Translations under genes and position numbers: made by a program
Origin: Perca fluviatilis
Taxonomy: Eukaryota; Chordata; Actinopteri; Perciformes; Percidae
DNA length: 64,000 nucleotides
NCBI RefSeq assembly: GCF_010015445.1
Contig: NC_053114.1
Span: 33,942,025 to 34,006,024 of the forward strand
Direction: 5' to 3'
Shown here: positions 1 to 13,720 of the stretch, in pieces
Position numbering within the stretch: position 1 is the stretch's first letter
Layout: each line of letters starts with the position of its first letter
Notes under the pieces: generated by a model
What the model was told of the DNA's origin: nothing
What the model saw: the letters and a program-made list of their open reading frames with translations, nothing else
The model's database searches: none

Positions 1-82
1 TAGAACATACATTCAGGTTTCAATTTTCGATGGTTTAACTGTTTATTGGTGTATGTGTGTACGTGTGGCTGTGTCTGCCTGT

Positions 83-84
<2 letters not shown>

Positions 85-122
<38 letters not shown>
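85..122. repeat. (TG)n microsatellite
   Basis: Uninterrupted GT dinucleotides, about 19 units. The short ORFs across it (Cys-Val or Thr-His repeats) are only the translated repeat. Confidence 0.97.
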
Positions 123-126
<4 letters not shown>

Positions 127-445
127 CTGAGGCTAATGAAGCAGTCTGACAGGGAGACAGGGATCTATACCTTTCCTGTGTCCAGACTCTCTTCCCAGGA
201 GGCGAGCTGCCGGACAAACCTTGGGACCCTAAAGACCAAGACAGAGAAGACCTATCACGTAGGCTGTCTGTCAGAAGAAGGCAATGATGTTCATTTAGTG
301 TTTATCACATAATAAGGCCTACTATATCTTATTCCAATACAGATTATTTCTAATGTGTTGCTTCAGACCCAACAGGTTGTTATCTCTCGTCCTCCTCTGT
401 TTCCTTTCTGTCACTTGTTTTTGCCACATCCATCACCTACGAGAA

Positions 446-450
<5 letters not shown>

Positions 451-478
<28 letters not shown>
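451..478. repeat. (TG)n microsatellite
   Basis: Fourteen uninterrupted TG units. Together with the tract at 85 it brackets a 330-bp segment with no recognisable feature. Confidence 0.95.
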
Positions 479-479
<1 letters not shown>

Positions 480-480
<1 letters not shown>

Positions 481-2385
481 TCTCCCCAATGCAGCTTCAA
501 GGCGGAGGCTGCCACGCTCCAGAGATCTGACGGACATAAGCCATCAAAGACAGAAAGACGTGTGGCAGATATGCAGCTAAAAATACACTTCTCCCTCTCT
601 CTCACACCATCATTTTCTTCTTCACCCCTCCTTTCCTTGTCACATATGCCTGCATTTCATTTTTACTGCAAAATTGCCAAAAGTAACTACTATTTACAAA
701 TTATTTACAGAAAAATTTATACATCCTTTATTTTCCCATATAAGGTCAGTTAAGTCTTAATTTCCATGCAATTAAAATCCTAAAATGTAACCCTAACAAT
801 ATGGCACATACATAAAGGATTATGATATTCTTTTTTGATGCACCCATAAAAGAATAATCTATGAGGGTTGTTGCATCTTTTAGTTCTAATGATTTCCTTT
901 TATTAAGGATAATGTGACAAAAGAATTCAAATGCAGTTTTCATTTTACTGCCCCAGCTACCTGTAGCTGTGGTTGGCACATAGCCTGAGGAAAACTGCTT
1001 CATGGAAAAGAAAAATCAATGGCAAATTCATGAAGGACATTCAATGACATTCACATTCAACACTCTAAAGGGAGTATTAAAAAATTGAACAGTGGCCAGG
1101 AGAGCTTGCACATAGGGGATAAAATAAAAACAGCAACTAAAATACATAACAACAGTTTGATTCACTACAATAAGACTGTGTCAGGGCTGTGTCAGAACTT
1201 TTAACACATTCATGTGAAACTTTTCAAAACATTTTTTTAAATATCTAAAGATACTGCACAGAAAATGCAGATGTTACAAAATCTACTATTAAAAAGGATT
1301 CCCAAGAAATGGTCATTGATAGTCAGTGATGCCACATCATCCCTAAGTCGACACTTACAAAGTGGAATTACTCCGCGGCTCATCAAAAGGAAATCCGTCC
1401 GGTGCTGTGGAGAAAATCAATGACAAAATCATCAAGGACATTCAGGGACAATCACATTCAGCGTGTGAAAGGAGCCTAAAGAGAAAAACAACCACATATA
1501 GGTGATTACCCTTCATTCTTCAAAGTATGAGGCTTGCTACATTATGATCAATACTTTCTCATCTTTTTGTTGCTGTAATGCAGAGTGCATACCATCTTGT
1601 AGCCCTTGATTCAGTATGTGCCCATCTCAGCATGTGCTTCCTCATCAAAGAGTCAGACACAGGAAATATTTTAATGTAGACAGGGGTGGGGCTCCATTAT
1701 AGAAAAAAGCACACAGCTCATAGAGCAGATTTCCATTCAAATAAAAAATACAATGATCCAAATGTAAACAACTTCTCTATCAAAACTGAAAATATAGGAT
1801 TGGAACCTGCTCTTCGTCAAAAATGGACACCAGAGAAAAACATTAGGTCTAGGTTTATAATATAAAGTTATTAATATTTTCTGATATTAAATGAAACTCT
1901 GTTAATTGTGCTGTCTGTCTTGGCCAGGACACTCTTGTAAAAGAGATTCTTAATCTCAATGAGTATATTCCTGGTTAAATGAAAGTTAAATAATTGTTTG
2001 TGTACATCAGTAACACTAGTTAAACATGGCCCTATATTATTATATTACATGGCCCTTAATTACAAATTTTAAAGAACACACAAAATGCCTATTTTTCATC
2101 TGTACATCAGACATTTTATTTATATATTCAAATATATGTTTAAAAAAAGTGATTAGTAAGTCATTTTAGATCATTGGTGAACTAAATCTAAATTAGATTA
2201 AAAAAAATACTGTGTGCATAATCCGGTTTTCTTTTTTCACCATGTTTCCCCTGACTTTCTATCACTGGAAGTGTTTTTTAAGTGCACAGGACGTCATTTT
2301 AAAGTGTGGTGAAAATTAGCAAATTCAACAAATTTTGGTATGGGGGACCCAAATCTGCACCTTTTAAAAATGCACAAATGTTGGC
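480..2385. other. AT-rich non-coding stretch with a diverged direct repeat
   Basis: No exon, RNA gene or known element is recognised. Two segments, about 1007-1075 and 1411-1480, are alike: each reads AATCAATG, then AAATTCAT or AAATCATC, then AAGGACATTCA, followed by CACATTCA. They look like an old local duplication about 400 bp apart. The rest is unique AT-rich sequence. Confidence 0.5.
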
Positions 2386-2390
2386 AGCAG

Positions 2391-2842
2391 TGCCAAGATC
2401 GAAAAGTGGCTGATGGCGTGCCACTGTGATACAGAAGCATAAAACATGCAAAACACGACAGCCATGGGTGTAGCACAACATTCTGGGCCCTGTACAAAAG
2501 CATTCTCTTTGGGCTCCCCTTCCCCATATCCACAGGTATTCTTTCTAGCATCTTTTTGGGCCCTCCTCACATGAGGGATGTGTGTACTCAGTGGTAGGCA
2601 ACTGTCGGTGACAAACAGTAAAGTAGTTTTACATGTTCTTGCCGATGTACTCAAAGTTAGTATTAGAGCTTGAGCTATAGTGAGCGGCCTTTGCCATCAG
2701 GGTTTGTTCCGATGTACCACAGTGGCATGGCATCAGCTACCAGCACATGCCGCAGTCGTGAGCGACATAAGCTGCCAGGGGATCGTCTTATGCCTCTGGA
2801 CCACAGTGGCATGCCATTAGCCACTTTTCGATCTCGGCATAA
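2391..2842. repeat. Imperfect inverted-repeat unit
   Basis: The arm at about 2391-2444 is the diverged reverse complement of the arm at about 2786-2842. Both contain GATCGAAAAGTGGCT (one orientation each) followed by a copy of GCCACTGTG. A third copy of the GCCACTGTG/GATGCC motif lies at about 2713-2740 in the same orientation as the right arm. The spacer is about 340 bp. No target duplication was found, so I cannot say whether this is a transposon or an inverted duplication. Confidence 0.65.
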
Positions 2843-2859
2843 CTCTATTTTGGGGTGAA

Positions 2860-3893
<1,034 letters not shown>

Positions 3894-4101
3894 ATCACTA
3901 GCATCCTGTGTGACTTGGAGAGGTGTTGCTAGGACAGGGTCAGCCTGGTAACCTTGGTTACATGCCACTATAGGACAGTTGAGCTTATTACTAAATGCTT
4001 GACCCACACCTTGGCCCTCTCTCAGAGTGAAGGAGCCATCTCCTGATGGCCTAACCTAATCCGTAGATGGAGGGACTGTTTAATGGATTACTACACCTCT
4101 T

Positions 4102-4104
<3 letters not shown>

Positions 4105-4147
<43 letters not shown>
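4105..4147. repeat. (CT)n microsatellite
   Basis: About 21 CT units, perfect. It lies 210 bp after the (TG)55 tract. Confidence 0.96.
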
Positions 4148-4149
<2 letters not shown>

Positions 4150-6650
4150 GCTTTCTCTACACAAATAGGCAAGCACATGCTCACACACACGAACCCAAAC
4201 ACACACAACACTTGGAAAACCTCTCAGGAAAAGAGACTCAGAGAAATGATCAGTAACAGTATTGAGTGGTTGATAAGTTGTCGGTATGTTACTAATATTG
4301 ACTGATACTTTGACTCTATGTTGAGAGAATTGGTTTTTCACACCACATGCAGAAATGGACATTGAGATGTCTAAAGAAATCGTTGTCTTTCAGCACATTA
4401 AAATACAGTGGTCAGCTCAGCTCTCTGTTGGTGAGCCAGCTGCTGACCATTTTAGCTCAATTATATATTATTTTCTCTTTAAAACTGAATCCAATAACTG
4501 AGAATGTTGCAAACCTTTCACCCACCCCTAAACCATGTTTATTTCCACCCCCTGCTACCCAGGAGTCAATATGGGCTAAAATCAAAACAGAGCCTCCACA
4601 GCCGACTGATCTAAAGTGCACATGTAGTTTCAAATCCCTTTTGCCTGTTACCATGAGCTCTCTTTTAAATGTGAGGGTGAATATTTTTCAAAACAAAAAG
4701 AAAAGAAAAAGACAACATAACTTTTGAAATTTGTTTCCTGGCGTTCCATTGTAGTGGTGAAAGAGCAACCTCGGTGTACTGTATGTGTGTTCATGTCCAT
4801 GTGAGTGTGTGTCATGACAAAGCGTGGGGACATTTGTGAAACTGGGCGACAACAGTGTCACCCAGAGGAACCTATAGAGCCATACAGAAGCTCCCCTATA
4901 TATTGACACTGTGCTGCAAAATAACATTGCAGCCTTAACTGGGCTACCTGCCCAGGACTGTTATGTTTTCTCACGAACACACTGTGACAAAAGACAACCA
5001 ATCCTATATTAAACAAGGATGTGTAACATCCACCTGAATCCCCAGATTTTGACATGTGTGGCCCTGGTGAGAAATGATCTGCTTCCCACTGCATGAGTTC
5101 AACATTCCAACTACTGAACTATTCAAGACACCAAACATAAGCAGTTTAGGGGCTAAGCCACCGTATATCAGCAGGCCACACAGGCAAACTGTAGCCCAGT
5201 AAGATGGAAGCCCCACACACATTCAGACAGAATATTCCCCTGAGAAAAGCTATCGACAGGACAAACATCAAGGAGTCTCCCTCGTCTGCGCCTCTCTCTC
5301 CTCAGTATGTCAAAGCACACCCTCTTGACCTCAAGACTCCAGATCCTCTCCTCACACCAGTGGTCACATCAAACATTCAGAGGCTACAGCTGCCATGACA
5401 TGAGACACATATCCGGACGCATAGCAAGCACACACACACACAACATATGTGCACGAACATGTGCGCACGGGGAGTCAAACGCAAAAAAACAGACTACAAA
5501 TGGGTGCAGTGGTCCCCTGATGACTTGGAGGGCATACTGTGTAGTGTAAACTGTATGCTGCTTCAATATATCTTAGTAAAGTAGATAAACTATTATGAAA
5601 ACAAATAATTGATCATTGAAAATGTCACTTGCCACAGCCTCTTCAACTTGGCATATTGCATTGACTACATCAACAATCATAATCTAACTCAAGACACGCC
5701 CATGCGTGTGCCTTTGTGCCACACTGTATGAAACCCCCTGCCATGTAGGACTCTGCATTATAGTGCTGAATGGCAATGTAATCCTATAGTGGAGAAACAG
5801 CACTCCCCCCATCTTCATTAGTAGGAGTTTAAATTCCTGCAGCCTCTCTGAGCATGCTCGACTAGAGGAACTGTATCCCACGCCACACCGGGGCAGACGG
5901 AGGTGGCGCCTCTGCAATTTCATTTTGTTTAAAAATACTCCCCAAATGTTGTTAGGGCTGCATTAAAGGATCCTGTGTTAAAACAGGCAGGAGGGGAGGA
6001 TTGAATCAGCTCACCGTAGGCTGGCACTCCTCACAGCTCCACTCTGCATTAAAGGCCTGTTGGGTTACACTCTCAGCAGGAGACAGTGCTACAGCGGCCC
6101 ATGCTAACTGCATTAATTCCTCTGTGTTGTTAGATATACAGCACCTGTGGATACAACTCGCTCTGTTGTCTGTAATTACTGTCTAAACAACAAAGCAGTA
6201 CATGCTGGCAGCGCGTATACCAGATCGGTCAAGACTGAGGAATCTCCCCTGACAACCTCGAGAATGTAGGCTGTGATAAAAAAAAATCATACAAAATTAA
6301 GTTAGTCAGTGTTGTGGTGTTAGGCATTTTGTCAATGTAAGCCAATTGGACTAATGTACATTTTCCTAAATGTCAGAAAATTAGGATTACGCTGCTAAAC
6401 AGACCCCACCTGTTTGAGTCATTCTCTCTCATCCTTCTGCTGAAATGAAGATTTTGCCTCGGATGAAATCATTAGAACAATAATTCACATAGCCAAACGA
6501 TGCTTGGATTGATATGAATGACCAAAGTAAAGCGTCTATTCATAAATGGGGACATGTTTAGAAACATAGTAAAGGTGGGAGGCTTAGATACACACCACAC
6601 GTGATTACTGTGATTTTAGAGTAAATAGAATTTCACAGATGTTAAGGTTG
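4148..6650. other. Non-coding stretch, nothing recognised
   Basis: Apparently unique sequence with a short CA tract near 5430-5445. No exon or element is recognised. Part of it (about 5950-6190) is more even in composition than its surroundings and could hold a conserved non-coding element, but that cannot be judged from one sequence. Confidence 0.45.
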
Positions 6651-6654
6651 CAGT

Positions 6655-6895
6655 TTAATTTCAGTATCGATTAATCTGCAGATTATTTTCCCAATTCATC
6701 ATTTAGTCTGTAAAATGTCCAACAATAGTGAAAATTACTCATCACAGTTTCCAAGAACCCAAAGTGACATCTTCAAATTGCTGTTTTTGTCCGAAGACAA
6801 CAGTCCAAAACCCACAGGTATTTCATTTACTATATGTCTTGAGTTGGTGAAAGTGCTTTGTCTTGAAATCCAGTTTGAGAATGATCCAGTTGTAA
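6655..6895 (+). repeat. Dispersed teleost repeat fragment (ATTAATCTGCAGATTATTTTC family)
   Basis: The opening, with TTAATCTGCAGATTATTTTC followed by GTCTGTAAAATGTCC and later AAAGTGACATCTTCAAATTGCT, is a layout I recognise as a very common dispersed repeat of percomorph fish. A diverged copy in the other orientation lies at about 42203-42365. The small ORF at 6715 is within the repeat and not a gene. Family class is not assigned. Confidence 0.6.
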
Positions 6896-6899
6896 AAAC

Positions 6900-7611
6900 T
6901 ATCCGGCTGTAAATCTGCATGGAGATACATGTACTAGAAACTGTGCCAAATGTTTAACAAATAAAAGTATAAGGACGCATAAGTAAACACCGGGCTCAGG
7001 GCAGATAAAGCTGTTGTTGTTCATCATTCATCATTTAAGGTTTAACAGGCCATTCTCCTTCCGAATGTAAAAAATGTTGAATCTTTCAGCATGACACAAG
7101 TCCACCTTGAAAAAATTCATTTGTATGTGAGGAAGAAAACTATTGATTTCCCTGCAGTCTGAATGGTGGGAATGTGCTCAGCCAGCGGAGCCGAGTGCAA
7201 CTGGGATTTTTGTCTGTCCCAGCTGCCGTCTATTTGTCTCTCCTCTCCTCTCTGTCCTGATTTGCTTCTGTCTGGCTGGATGCTTTCCACTTCTATAAAT
7301 CCTGCACTACATATATTTCTGTACAATGTTATTTTTTGGCTGTGAAACGTAAATAGCTAACATTCCATCCACTGCACTGCTAAAAAACTGTTTTTTATTA
7401 CTCACAGTCACAGCACAATATCAGTGACATTCAGCCTTTTACCTGAGGTTATTCTTTTGGGTTTAGATGCCTAGTAGACTAGTCTGTTGCTGATTCTACT
7501 TTATAAGACTCATCATATCAGAAAAATGTCTGCCTCCTCTGTCTTCAGTTCACATTTCACCTAAATGACACTCCATTACAGCCTCATCGTCAAGACTCAA
7601 ACAAAAGCCTC
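6900..7611. other. Non-coding stretch, nothing recognised
   Basis: AT-rich sequence between two repeats. No feature could be supported. Confidence 0.45.
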
Positions 7612-7613
7612 TA

Positions 7614-8236
7614 TGGGCAGAAACATGTACAAACTGAATTTGAATCATTTATGTTTGTATTGTTTTACTTGAATATTTGCATTAACAAACTGAATGAAAC
7701 AGCATACTTTGAAATAGTTAGTTTGGACCTGGATTCCAATGAACCTGAAACAGAATGTAGTATCATGAAATTCATCAATTTCCAAGCTACTATTGCTGTC
7801 ATATTTAGTTAAGATGGACCTTCCTTTCGGCCACTTTGGATTTAAGATTGTATCCAATAAACAAACTATCAAAACATAGGCTTGTAATAGAGCATCTTTG
7901 GCTACTTGGACTGTGAGTTCTGTGAGTCTGCACTCGATTGCTCTTTGTCAAAGACCGGATTTGTGTCTCAGTAAACTGAAATTGAATTGCAAGAACTGAA
8001 TCTGAATCATGTGAACTGAATGTGAAAGTAGAGAGTTGAATTTCGATCAAACGATGAATCAAACTATTTTGTTATATTATTCAGTTTCAAGTTTATTGGA
8101 AGTTCCAGACTAAATTCAATTTCAAATGATGCTATTCAGATTCATTTTTTTTAATAATGCATTATTCAAGTTGAGCAAAACAAATTTAAATATAAATGAT
8201 TCAAATTCAGTTTCTTGTGACACATATTTCTGCCCC
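7614..8236. mobile_element. 623-bp foldback DNA transposon (MITE-like) with TA flanks
   Basis: The two ends are long imperfect inverted repeats of about 150 bp. The left end reads GGGCAGAAACATGT then AAACTGAATTTGAATCATTTAT. The right end, reverse-complemented, reads GGGGCAGAAATATGTGT then the same AAACTGAATTTGAATCATTTAT. The dinucleotide TA sits on both sides (7612-7613 and 8237-8238), the target duplication expected of the Tc1/mariner superfamily. There is no transposase inside, so it is non-autonomous. Class assignment is inference from the TA flanks. Confidence 0.85.
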
Positions 8237-8885
8237 TAGGCCTCCTCTCTTAACCTTAAACTCAGAAAATACATCTAACCAAGGCCAAATAGAAAGCAAT
8301 GGTTTAGCCTGTAACCCACTTACAAAAGTGTTAATTGCTTCAGAAGGGCAGAATGAGTACCAATTCTCCTTTTACAATAGCCTGGGTAAACCTTGACGAA
8401 CTTCCAGCAAATTTGAGATTTGCTCTGCAAGTCACTCTCAGTTACAACTGAGAAGGGTCTGGTGTCAGCCAGGCTACTTTTACAAGGTTTCAACAGGATT
8501 TTATGCTTTAAAATCAGTCAGTGAATACACATGTTTCTGTCACCCGCCAAAGTACAAAGACGCAGGAGTTGTTGAAAGACCTGTGTGCACCTGCCGTCAT
8601 TGGCAAAGAACAAAGAAACCTTTAGGGCCATTATTGTGAAAAGGTTTTTATCAATAAGACAGAGCTCAAACATCTCATAGAGAAAAGACGCCAGCAATTG
8701 GCAGCATTTTTTCATGTTCCTGCAATCAAGATGCCCTTCAGGACTCATTACAAAGGCTGAATCTCTTTGAATGTCTGTGCATGCTGAGGGAGGGATTGTT
8801 ACGCCTTTACAAGAGTCTATGAAAAGAAAAGAGGAGGGGAGACAGCGATACATGTCTCTTTACTGTTGGATCTATGTAGAAATAA

Positions 8886-8887
<2 letters not shown>

Positions 8888-8916
<29 letters not shown>
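8888..8916. repeat. (CA)n microsatellite
   Basis: Perfect AC dinucleotides, about 14 units. Confidence 0.95.
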
Positions 8917-8918
<2 letters not shown>

Positions 8919-8919
8919 C

Positions 8920-9745
8920 CAAGTATGAGGTCAGTGGTCTGTCTTTCCTTTTGTGTCACGTCAAGCTAACAGATGGACATTGACCCTCCCCTCATGGACT
9001 CCGATGGACTCCTAGAATCAAGATGGATCTCGGCTTTCTCACATTTGCACTCTGTGAAAATGCCCCAGGCATTCATCAAAATGACACACAAAGAAGCTGC
9101 GGTTTGTGTATTTTCAGTGTGGTCGACCAAAATGACTGCAGAGAGCTCACTTCAACTTCAGGCAGTTAAGACTTAACCATGCGTGCTGGTGCCTTATTAC
9201 GAGCAGGATTAGGCAAATCATTGATTTTTGCTTCAATCAAGATAATACACCAATAATGTGTATTTTTGAGAATTAGCAAAGCAAAATAGTATTTCGATAC
9301 TCTGACTGGAGGCAGGTTCTCCTGGTATTCATTCACCTTCAGGGTAAATCGCTCAGCTTAATCAGATAAGGCAATTCATCACACCGGAGCTTTTGTTAAA
9401 CCTGTTAAGCTTCATATTTTTATGATTAAGAGGTTTTCAACTGATTTCTTTCTTCCCTACACCGAGCCCCAGGTGGCGAAGGAAGCTGCTATAAACACAG
9501 ATATTGCTTCTCTATATCCAGTAAAGCATGTGTGTGAGTGTGGCTAGCATTGTGCAAAACGTTGAGTGCATGCATTACAGCTGAGGCGAGCAAAAGAGAA
9601 CAAAACCCAGCTGGTTCCGAATGAGTCCTTTTATCGGCGATCGGTGACCGGTGGGAAACCTTGAGAGCCCAAACTGTGTTTTAAGTGAGACTGCAACTGC
9701 TGGGGCCATTATCCTTTTCACTCTTAAACCTTTCTCTCTCCGTCT
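8920..9745. other. Non-coding stretch, possible conserved element
   Basis: No gene or repeat is recognised. About 9230-9440 has balanced composition, homeodomain-like ATTA cores and no microsatellite, which is the look of many vertebrate conserved non-coding elements. That is an impression only and needs a cross-species alignment. Confidence 0.3.
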
Positions 9746-9746
9746 G

Positions 9747-9854
9747 TATGTGTGTCTGTATATGTGTGCATACATGTGTGCATACATGTGTGTCCATGCC
9801 TGTGTGTTTGTGTGTGTGTGCGCGCGCGTGCGTGGGTGTGTGTGTGCGTGCGTG

Positions 9855-9892
<38 letters not shown>

Positions 9893-9896
9893 CGTG
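9747..9896. repeat. Compound TG/GC microsatellite
   Basis: Begins with repeats of the type ATGTGTGCATAC and runs into TG, CG and TGCG motifs, ending with a perfect (TG)n core. ORFs of 96-99 codons on both strands here are repeat translation. Confidence 0.93.
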
Positions 9897-9899
9897 TCC

Positions 9900-11391
9900 T
9901 TCCCCTGCCTTGAAAGCCCTCAGAGCCTCAGGGAGCTGTGAAAAATCAATACTCTTCGGCAGCTCTGCCTCTTTATTCATTTAATAACTCACTACCATTG
10001 CATTACTGTTCCACTGATCTCCCATCACAGGGCCCAGATTGACACCTTTGTGCTCTTTTACCACACTGGAGTTTGATGTAATCAGTTAAACCTCCACCTC
10101 ACGCCTGACACATGCATCAAATGGACCTTGAGTATGAACATGGGTGCATCAACAACACTGCAATATGAAAAAGAGGAGTCAAAGTGTATAGCCCAACTGT
10201 GAAGGAGGACTCTGCGTGTCATGGCGCCTGCTTGATTGTCTGGTGGCGAGCTGCGCCGTAATCCTGGAAGTGGGCGTTGAGCGGGAGTAACACACACAAA
10301 TAACAGGAGCAATGTGAGGAAGCGAGGTTTGGAACAGTGGGACCACCTAGTGTGCATGCTAAGACTCAAACATCAGCCTTGTGTATATGGAAGTGAAGAA
10401 ATCAGAGTTATTAATTTACAATAGACAAGGTGAGACATGATGACAGTTTTCACTAGGTGAGGCGTTTCATCTGTGTCATGTTGAAAACTCTGGTATGTGA
10501 CATAGGAAGGCTGTGTGTGTGTGTGTTTGCATATTTATGTGTGTGTCTTTGTTTGTGCACATGTACAGTGGTGGTGGAGGTGGGGGTTGCCTCCCTGTGT
10601 GGGACTCGGTGCAGAGAGCAGGTGGGCTCGGGATGGAGTAGAGGATCTGTATTGATTGTTTTTGTGCCTCAGAGCTGTTTAGCCGTTGTCAAAGCTGCCT
10701 CCACCAGCTGAGAGGCAAATTGCAGCATTTACACCGGGAGGCGTTTTCTTTTTTTTTAATCTACTTATTTATTTATTTATCTTACAATGGGAGTTATATC
10801 TACAATGTCTGCAGTGTCAGAGTATTTTTCGCTCTGCTTTATTCAGTCTGAGCAAAACTGCCAAAATTAAAAAGAAGCAGCTGTGACAAGATAGTCAAAA
10901 CTGGGGTGAAACTGTTCAAGTTTGCACTCAATAAAATTAAAAAAAACATTTTTTTCAGCCTACTTGATGTATCCAAATTATTACAGTAATAAGAGTGAGC
11001 ACAAGTTAGAGTGTTATCAAACAATATTTTATTTTTATTTAAATTAGCATGCATACTTCACAGCGTTTTTGTCTTGTAACGACTGTCTAAATTATGATGT
11101 TAGGTATGCATTATTGCTCAGTGGTATCAGTACGTTGCATGGATTTGATACGTATGTGTCAACAGTTGATTTTTATTAAATGCAAGTGTACTTTGTGCTA
11201 TCCGTAATAGTATAATATTCATTTATGTTGTAATGTGACAATCGCTATATTTAAAGAAGTTTGTCATGACTAAAGGACGCAGATCTTCACAAAAACTGTC
11301 TCTCATTTGCTGTGTGCGGGCAGAATTTTAAAGGGTGTCCTCACATTCTGACTCCCAACTCATCAAATACTGACGCTTGGTCCGGTCCCAC
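9900..11391. other. Non-coding stretch with short TG and T tracts
   Basis: Contains interrupted TG tracts near 10510-10560 and A/T homopolymers near 10747-10790. No exon or known element is recognised. Confidence 0.45.
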
Positions 11392-11401
11392 TGGCGTCAC
11401 T

Positions 11402-11582
11402 ATTTATTTATTATTTTTTTAAGGTAATTTTAGGCCTTTATTTGATATGACTGAAAGGGAGAGAGAGAGAATGAATGCAGCAAAGGGCCACAGGCTGGAT
11501 CTGAACCCGCAGCCCCTGCAGCGAGAACTCAGCCTCCGTATGTGGGGCACACGCCCCACCAGGTGAGCTACCCGATGCCCCT
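11402..11582 (-). mobile_element. tRNA-derived SINE with 10-bp target duplication
   Basis: Read on the minus strand, the head has a pol III A-box-like TAGCTCACCTGGT and a B-box-like GGTTCAGATCC about 50 bases later, followed by a unique body and an A-rich end (T-run at 11413-11420 on the plus strand). The direct repeat TGGCGTCACT at 11392-11401 and 11583-11592 flanks it exactly, as expected of LINE-mediated retroposition. A related copy lies at about 30795-31003. Confidence 0.88.
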
Positions 11583-11592
11583 TGGCGTCACT

Positions 11593-12510
11593 TTTTAACG
11601 CTCTGGGTCGGGACCCCTTGGTGTCATTTTTCAACGCAAAACCACTTATTTAAAGTTAGGGAAACATTGTGGGTGGGGTTACAAAATGTGTGTTTAAGTG
11701 ACACACTGGACAACAACAGGACACGGTCCCCTATCCCTAACCCAGTCTCCTGGCTTAAAGACCTGTGTTGTTTGACCCATCCACCACCCCAACCTGCATC
11801 CTTCTGCGGATTATCGGTCTTTAAAACTACTTGCTACCGTTGTCGCTCTTCATGACTACGTCATCATGACATTACAGGCAGTGTGTCTCAAATCGTGCAC
11901 TTCGTACACTACGTACTTATTTGCATAGTGCGTAAAATTTTACGAGGGACTTGCACCATTGCACAGGTATGGGCTATTTTTGCCCGGGCAACAGCCCATT
12001 TGCCCTTATTGGCTCAGCTGCCCCTCTGGAGAAAGAGCTAAAATAAACTTTTTATTTTGCCCTCAGCGAGGCCCTCTTTCCCCAGTCACGTAACTTTGTT
12101 TATATTCTCACACACGGACCGCCAGGCCAGAGACGGTTTAGAAGTTATGAAAGAGACGGAAAGCCCTTCTGTCTTCACTTGAGTTTTTGAAGTTATGGAG
12201 ATAATAGCCTGTGAATAATGTGCAGCTTCAGCTTGTAACATTTGCATCGCGTCAGGCAGCCTTATATTAACGTATCTACGTTACGTCCGTTAACTGTGCG
12301 CTCTGTAGCGAAGAGGGAGGCTCAGGGATGTGATGGTTTGGGCTCTTAACCATAGACTGTTAATATTAACTCATGCTAGATTAGACATTGTTTACAGTCA
12401 ATATCTTATGTGAGTTGTAAACCAACAATCAGATGTAACGTTAGTGAAAGCTGATAGAAGTCGACTTCTGGCTATTTTGTTTTGAGATGATGAATCAATG
12501 TCCCAATTGG
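11593..12510. other. Repeat-rich non-coding stretch
   Basis: The segment from about 11880 (CTCAAATCGTGCACTTCGTA) resembles the end of a dispersed fish element but no second end was located. A 25-bp degraded palindrome beginning CATAGACTGT at 12351-12375 resembles the tiny elements at 40790 and 41401. No gene is recognised. Confidence 0.4.
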
Positions 12511-12514
12511 TTAA

Positions 12515-13284
12515 AAGCTGCTATATGTAACTTTCAGTTTGTGTTGATTCTTTGGACAAAAGTGGTAGTGTTTTACCACACCTGCTGTCGCAAAGGTCTT
12601 TTCTTTATGGTGCTGTATTGCCCACTGTATTACCGAGTTAGCGTTATGGGGAGGTCATACAGTTGCGATGAATGTTTTGCAGACAGAAAACCATTAATTT
12701 ACCATAAAAGTTACAGATGCATCGTTGCGTTTCAAGTGTGGCATACGGTAACTTAGCTATGTCTTTTGAGAAAAAACGGGTATCCCTGTCACGAGCCAAA
12801 GCATTAAAAGATTGTTGTAGCAACAAACGGTAATAATAACTTCATATAGCGCATTTCATGAAACCCACGTACGCTTTACGCGTTATCGGCCGTTGTCACT
12901 TTCCCTTTCCCTTTTAGCTTTTAGTTGTTGTTCTTTTAATTTCCTTCTTTTCTGTGATGGTCCTGCCCTGGTATCAGCCATAACTACAACAGATAACTTC
13001 TAATAAAATACAATTTGGCAGGCTATGTAAAGAAATATCCTGCTTCCTTTTATCTGGCTATAAAAGGCTGGATACTAACACAGGCTTTCCGGTGGTGCAA
13101 AGAAATCTGTGACCCATTAGAATGTGTTACTGTAGCGCCGTGTCTACCTGCCGCAAATCATTCTGTGACAGCGCGGAAAAAATCTAACTTTTTTTTGTTA
13201 GTCTCGTTTGTTGTTATAGGTAATTTAAGATCAATGTATGAAAAATGACAGTTCAGAAACATAAAAAAGTTACAAATGGTCACT
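12515..13284. mobile_element. TTAA-flanked non-autonomous element
   Basis: The left end carries CTATATGTAACTTTC. The right end, reverse-complemented, carries CCATTTGTAACTTTTTTA. TTAA lies immediately outside each end (12511-12514 and 13285-13288), the target specificity of the piggyBac superfamily. The 770-bp body has no transposase. About 12829-12890 (AATAATAACTTCATATAGCG then CATTTCATGAAACCCA) resembles an antisense LINE 3' tail and may be a later insertion. Confidence 0.65.
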
Positions 13285-13288
13285 TTAA

Positions 13289-13720
13289 ATGTAATAAACT
13301 TAAAAACTTAAAAAATATATGTATAGCCTAATGTGTGTGCTTAAGTATGCATACACAACAAATACGACTGAGCTCAAAGAAGCAAAGCTGGATTAAAATT
13401 GGCAGCAGGCCAGCTACAGGTGAAGCATTTGATTATTTCATTTTGATAATGTCAAGCAACAATTCTACATTGTGTAATGTAGGCCTATTTTATCAGATGC
13501 ATTTTCTTTAAGTTGGAGTTGACTAATAACTCATTAAAAACAAATGTTTCATTCAATAATAAGTACAGCACAGTATATTGTATATGTGCTTGTGCATGGC
13601 ATTGTGAATTTGTTCTAATTTTATGTTTGGGGCTAACCCCAAAATCTCCAGTTCACAGAGCATTTGAGAACCTGGGGATCAAGTAAAATACTTTTACTAA
13701 CTGTGGTAAACTCCGCATGA
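13289..13720. other. Non-coding stretch, nothing recognised
   Basis: AT-rich sequence between two DNA transposons with no supported feature. Confidence 0.4.

Noticed and set aside
10082..10369. 95-codon minus-strand ORF
   Set aside because: No recognisable domain, no neighbouring exon with splice signals, and length within chance expectation.
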